A DNA stretch of 17,129 nucleotides from Streptomyces katrae (lineage in GTDB: Bacteria; Actinomycetota; Actinomycetes; Streptomycetales; Streptomycetaceae), in contig NZ_JZWV01000337.1 of the NCBI RefSeq assembly GCF_000966975.1, forward strand, positions 1 to 17,129. The letters are read 5' to 3'. The translations under genes were made by a program, and so were the position numbers. The notes beneath the pieces were generated by a model. It did no database searches. It saw only the letters and a list, made by a program, of their open reading frames with translations, and had not been told where the DNA came from. Shown in pieces: positions 14,073-17,129 of this stretch; the first letter of the stretch is position 1, and each line of letters begins with the position of its first letter.

Positions 14073-15419
14073 TCAGACGTCCGTGCCGATGGCCGCGAAG
14101 GCGGCCTCGATGAGGTCCAGGCCCTCGTTCAGCAGCTCGTCGCTGATGACCAGCGGCGGCAGGAAGCGGAGGACGTTGCCGTAGGTGCCGCAGGTGAGGA
14201 CGAGCAGGCCCTCGGCGTGGCAGGCCTTGGCGAGCGCGCCGGCCGCCTCCGGGAACGGGGTCTTGGACGCGGGGTCCTTGACGAGCTCGATCGCGATCAT
14301 CGCGCCGCGGCCGCGGATGTCGCCGATGATGTCGTACTTCTCCTGCATCGCGGAGAGGCGGGACTTCATGATGGACTCGATGTTCTTCGCCTTGGCGTTG
14401 AGGTCGAGTTCCTTCATGGTCTCGATGGAGCCGAGCGCACCGGCGCAGGCCACCGGGTTGCCGCCGTACGTGCCGCCCAGGCCGCCCGCGTGCGCGGCGT
14501 CCATGATCTCGGCGCGGCCCGTCACGGCGGCGAGCGGCAGACCGCCCGCGATGCCCTTGGCGGTGGTGATCAGGTCCGGGACGATGCCCTCGTCCTCACA
14601 CGCGAACCACTGGCCGGTGCGGCAGAAGCCGGACTGGATCTCGTCGGCGACGAAGACGATGCCGTTCTCGTTGGCGAACTTCACGATCGCCGGCAGGAAG
14701 CCCTTGGCCGGCTCGATGAAGCCGCCCTCGCCGAGGACCGGCTCGATGATGATCGCGGCGACGTTCTCGGCGCCGATCTGCTTGGCGATCTGGTCGATCG
14801 CCGCGGCGGCGGCCTCGGGGCCGCAGTTCTCGGCACCGGTGGGCCAGCGGTAGCCGTAGGCGACCGGGACGCGGTAGACCTCGGGGGCGAACGGACCGAA
14901 GCCGTGCTTGTACGGCATGTTCTTCGCCGTCAGCGCCATCGTGAGGTTCGTACGGCCGTGGTAGCCGTGGTCGAAGACGACGACGGCCTGGCGCTTGGTG
15001 TACGCACGGGCGATCTTGACGGCGTTCTCGACGGCCTCGGCGCCGGAGTTGAAGAGGGCCGACTTCTTGGCGTGGGTGCCCGGGGTCAGCTCGGCGAGGG
15101 CCTCGCAGACCTCGACGTAGCCCTCGTAGGGGGTGACCATGAAGCAGGTGTGGGTGAAGTCGGCCAGCTGCGCGGAGGCGCGGCGCACGACGGCCTCGGC
15201 GGAGGCGCCGACGGAGGTCACGGCGATGCCGGAGCCGAAGTCGATCAGGCGGTTGCCGTCGACGTCCTCGATGATGCCGCCGCCCGCGCGCGCCGTGAAG
15301 ACGGGGAGCACGGAGCCCACGCCGCCGGCCACCGTCGAAAGGCGGCGGGCCTGAAGCTCCTGCGACTTGGGGCCGGGGATCGCGGTGACGATGCGGCGCT
15401 CCTGCGGGACAGCGGTCAT
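14073..15419 (-). CDS. gabT: 4-aminobutyrate-2-oxoglutarate aminotransferase
   Basis: A 448-residue PLP-dependent class III aminotransferase that moves the amino group of GABA to 2-oxoglutarate, giving succinate semialdehyde and glutamate in the cytoplasm. Key sites: NSGAEAVE (124-131, phosphate binding), FDHGYHGRT (149-157), VADEIQSGFCRTG (257-269, Asp259 contacts the PLP ring nitrogen) and TTAKGIAGGLP (Lys288, Schiff base). The length is normal for GabT. The ATG at 15419 has AGGGAG upstream. The frame stays open far upstream (to 16862), which is an effect of GC content and not a fusion. It would complete the path started by the polyamine operon but is transcribed separately, on the opposite strand. 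Related omega-amino transaminases remain possible. Confidence 0.93.
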   Translation of the reverse strand: MTAVPQERRIVTAIPGPKSQELQARRLSTVAGGVGSVLPVFTARAGGGIIEDVDGNRLIDFGSGIAVTSVGASAEAVVRRASAQLADFTHTCFMVTPYEGYVEVCEALAELTPGTHAKKSALFNSGAEAVENAVKIARAYTKRQAVVVFDHGYHGRTNLTMALTAKNMPYKHGFGPFAPEVYRVPVAYGYRWPTGAENCGPEAAAAAIDQIAKQIGAENVAAIIIEPVLGEGGFIEPAKGFLPAIVKFANENGIVFVADEIQSGFCRTGQWFACEDEGIVPDLITTAKGIAGGLPLAAVTGRAEIMDAAHAGGLGGTYGGNPVACAGALGSIETMKELDLNAKAKNIESIMKSRLSAMQEKYDIIGDIRGRGAMIAIELVKDPASKTPFPEAAGALAKACHAEGLLVLTCGTYGNVLRFLPPLVISDELLNEGLDLIEAAFAAIGTDV

Positions 15420-15454
15420 AGAGGGCTCCCTGGGGGGTGTTTTCGGACGCACTT

Positions 15455-15535
15455 GTGTCTTTGTCCGCAGGCTAGGCCCGGGGGAGGGGGTAAGGCATGC
15501 TCCGTTAGGGAGTGGTGTCCGCGTGTCCTTGTCCG
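15455..15535 (-). promoter_or_regulatory. Direct repeats upstream of gabT
   Basis: GTGTCTTTGTCCG (15455-15467) and GTGTCCTTGTCCG (15523-15535), given on the plus strand, match at 12 of 13 positions, 68 bases apart. Both lie in the 240-base gap between gabT (-) and the membrane protein gene (+). TAGCCT on the minus strand, just upstream of the nearer copy, is a possible gabT -10 without a good -35. Spaced direct repeats of this kind can be binding sites of a transcription factor; the regulator is unknown. Confidence 0.4.
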
Positions 15536-15659
15536 TGGCGGCCATAGGAAGGACGCGGCGCGTGGGCCGTGGATCCCGCCGGGGTACGGGCCCAAGTGGC
15601 GGGCCGGGCACTAGATTGAGCGCCGCGGTGTTACAGGGAACGGCAGGGGGCAGGGGTTC

Positions 15660-16511
15660 ATGGACAGCGAGGGCACCTACGAGGGACGGGCGACCCGGGA
15701 GGGGCACGCCCCCCACCCGGCGCCACCCACCGCGGCCCCGCCGAAACCACGGCACGCACCGACGGTCGCGGCCCCGCTCGTGGAGTGGCTCCGCACACCG
15801 CGCCCGGAGGCGGAGCCGGGGGTGTGGCGGTTCGGGTACGTGCCGCGCAAGGGGAGCGCCGCGGATCCCGTCAGCGACCGGTCGCTGCTCAGCGGGGCGG
15901 TCATCTCCTTCCTGGCGTGCGTGCTGGTGTGGTCCCTGATCACCAACCGCTACATCCCGTACGTCGACGTCCCGGTGCGTCTCTTCACCCCCGATGACTG
16001 GTGGAAGCCGCTGGGCGGAGGGCCCGTCGACGGCCGGGCCGAAGCCGCGCTGCAGGTGTACGTGATCCTGCTGACGGCCGTGCTGGTGGTGTGGTTCAGC
16101 CGCCTCGGTTCCTGGAGTCTGGCCTTCGAGCGGCTCGTCGCCGCGCGCGGCCGCCGGGCCCGGGTGGCGGGGGCGACGGCCGGGGCGCTGTTCGTGGGAC
16201 TGCTGATCTGGAACGGGACCGTTCCCGTGGTCGGCCTCCTCGGCACCCACTACGACCTGCAGGCCCTGAGCACGGGCGAACAGATGGCACTGACCGCCGT
16301 GGTGTACACGGTCTCCCTCGCCCCGGTCGTCGTCTTCTTCACCCGGCTCGCGCTCAAGCCCGCCCCCGGGGAGAGCTCCGGGAAGACCCCGGTGCCGGTG
16401 GCGGAGCCCGCGGCCGACCCCGCCGAATGGCCCGAGCTGCGGGACGCCGGGCTCGGGGAGGCGGCTCGGCGGCTCGCGGGGGAGGTGGGGAGGTGCTGGG
16501 CGGGCGGATGA
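15660..16511 (+). CDS. Four-helix membrane protein of unknown function
   Basis: A 283-residue protein with a Pro/Ala-rich N-terminus (1-70) and four probable membrane helices (about 77-95, 128-147, 168-194, 208-232), then a charged C-terminal tail. Motifs such as WRFGYVPRKG (56-65) and YIPYVDVPVRLFTPDDWW (98-115) are not ones I can link to a known enzyme. The ATG at 15660 follows a GGCAGGGG run. A TAGATT hexamer at 15612-15617 could be its -10. Its stop overlaps the start of the next gene (ATGA, 16508-16511), so the two are translated together and probably act together. A membrane protein paired with a P-loop ATPase suggests an export or conjugation-like machine, which is inference only. Confidence 0.8.
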   Translation: MDSEGTYEGRATREGHAPHPAPPTAAPPKPRHAPTVAAPLVEWLRTPRPEAEPGVWRFGYVPRKGSAADPVSDRSLLSGAVISFLACVLVWSLITNRYIPYVDVPVRLFTPDDWWKPLGGGPVDGRAEAALQVYVILLTAVLVVWFSRLGSWSLAFERLVAARGRRARVAGATAGALFVGLLIWNGTVPVVGLLGTHYDLQALSTGEQMALTAVVYTVSLAPVVVFFTRLALKPAPGESSGKTPVPVAEPAADPAEWPELRDAGLGEAARRLAGEVGRCWAGG

Positions 16512-17129
16512 ACGACGTGGACTACGCGCGGATCCGGCGTGCCTGGGAGTCCGTGCGGGCCGACCCCGCCCGGCTGCCGGCCTTCGCCGACGCCGTCCGC
16601 GACCAGGGCGCCGCCGCCTGCGTCCACCCCTCCGGCGACCGCGACCTCCCGGTGCGGGCCGCCCGGCACGACCTCCTCGCCCGCCAGGTGCTCCTCGGCA
16701 CCGTCGAGGACGGCGAACGCAACCCCTACGCCCGCCGCGGCACCGGCCTCGCCCTCGGTCCCGACGTGCTCGGCACCTCCCTGCTGGCCGTCGGCCCCTC
16801 CGGCAGCGGCAAGACCGCCCGCCTCGTGCGGCCCGTCGTCGAGTCGCTCGCGCTCCAGGCACTGGCCGGGCAGGCCGCCGTCATCGCCGTCGGCGCGGCC
16901 GGGTCCCGGCTCGGCCCCGACGAGGCCTACGACATCGTGGTCCGCGTCGGCGACCCCGACTCCGTCCACGACCTCGACCTCTACGGCGGCACCGGCGACT
17001 GCGACGAAGCCGCCGCCCTGCTCGCCGAGGCCCTCGTCGCCGACGCCCCCGGCGCCGACGTACGCCGCGCCGCGACCGCCCTCGCCCAGGTGCTCGGCCC
17101 GTTCCGCGCGGCGCACGGCCGCTTCCCCG
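16508..17129 (+). CDS. P-loop ATP-binding protein, N-terminal part only
   Basis: The open frame runs from the ATG at 16508 to the window edge (207 codons and one base) without a stop. A Walker A motif, GPSGSGKT (96-103), follows GTSLLAVG, and ARLVRPVVES continues the P-loop helix. The N-terminal 90 residues are charged and include NPYARRGTGLALGPD just before the P-loop. This arrangement resembles FtsK/VirD4/TraG-like or conjugation-associated ATPases found in actinomycetes, but the Walker B and the rest are not visible, so the family is not settled. It overlaps the membrane protein gene by four bases (ATGA). Confidence 0.82.
   Translation, partial: MNDVDYARIRRAWESVRADPARLPAFADAVRDQGAAACVHPSGDRDLPVRAARHDLLARQVLLGTVEDGERNPYARRGTGLALGPDVLGTSLLAVGPSGSGKTARLVRPVVESLALQALAGQAAVIAVGAAGSRLGPDEAYDIVVRVGDPDSVHDLDLYGGTGDCDEAAALLAEALVADAPGADVRRAATALAQVLGPFRAAHGRFP

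Noticed and set aside
14073..16862. A 929-residue reading frame including GabT
   Set aside because: Homology to GabT begins at the ATG 15419 with a good ribosome site. The upstream part is low-complexity Arg/Gly/Pro sequence, antisense to the membrane protein gene, and open only because of high GC.

Overview
The window is very GC-rich, has Streptomyces-type codon use, and carries genes typical of a Streptomyces chromosome core: a futalosine-pathway-like deaminase, Tat lipoproteins and a polyamine catabolic cluster. I infer Streptomyces or a close relative. No mobile element, CRISPR array or canonical tRNA/rRNA gene is visible.

Layout. 1-1457 (-): a glycerophosphodiester phosphodiesterase cut by the window edge, preceded by an adenosine-deaminase-family enzyme that is probably 6-aminodeoxyfutalosine deaminase. 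1564-2334 (+): a Pro/Gly/Tyr-rich DUF4190 membrane protein. 2378-2430: a 24-bp perfect hairpin terminator between convergent genes. 2444-5078 (-): an RNA-biology block made of a NADAR-domain protein, two tandem structured RNAs and a TROVE/Ro60 protein (Rsr). 5261-12490 (+): a polyamine uptake and catabolism operon (aldehyde dehydrogenase, PotD-, PotA-, PotB- and PotC-like transporter, FAD-dependent PuuB-like oxidase). 12655-13110 (+): a small protein of unknown function. 13154-13939 (-): a PAP2 phosphatase. 14073-15419 (-): GabT. 15660-17129 (+): a four-helix membrane protein translationally coupled to a P-loop ATPase that runs off the window.

The most notable feature lies in the roughly 490 bases between the NADAR gene and rsr, which look non-coding. 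On the minus strand they hold two bacterial Y RNAs (YrlA type). Each has a circularly permuted tRNA-like module: a canonical T arm comes first, then an acceptor stem closed by a loop, then U8/R9 and a D arm. A long bulged helix replaces the anticodon arm, and this would be the Ro/Rsr-binding stem. Scanners for ordinary tRNAs should miss or mis-call these elements.

The polyamine genes form a coherent path. PotABCD imports putrescine or spermidine, the FAD oxidase and aldehyde dehydrogenase convert it towards GABA or gamma-glutamyl-GABA, and GabT (separate, opposite strand, about 1.6 kb further on) transfers the amino group to make succinate semialdehyde. An inverted repeat next to a good promoter upstream of the operon, and a direct repeat upstream of gabT, are candidate control sites.
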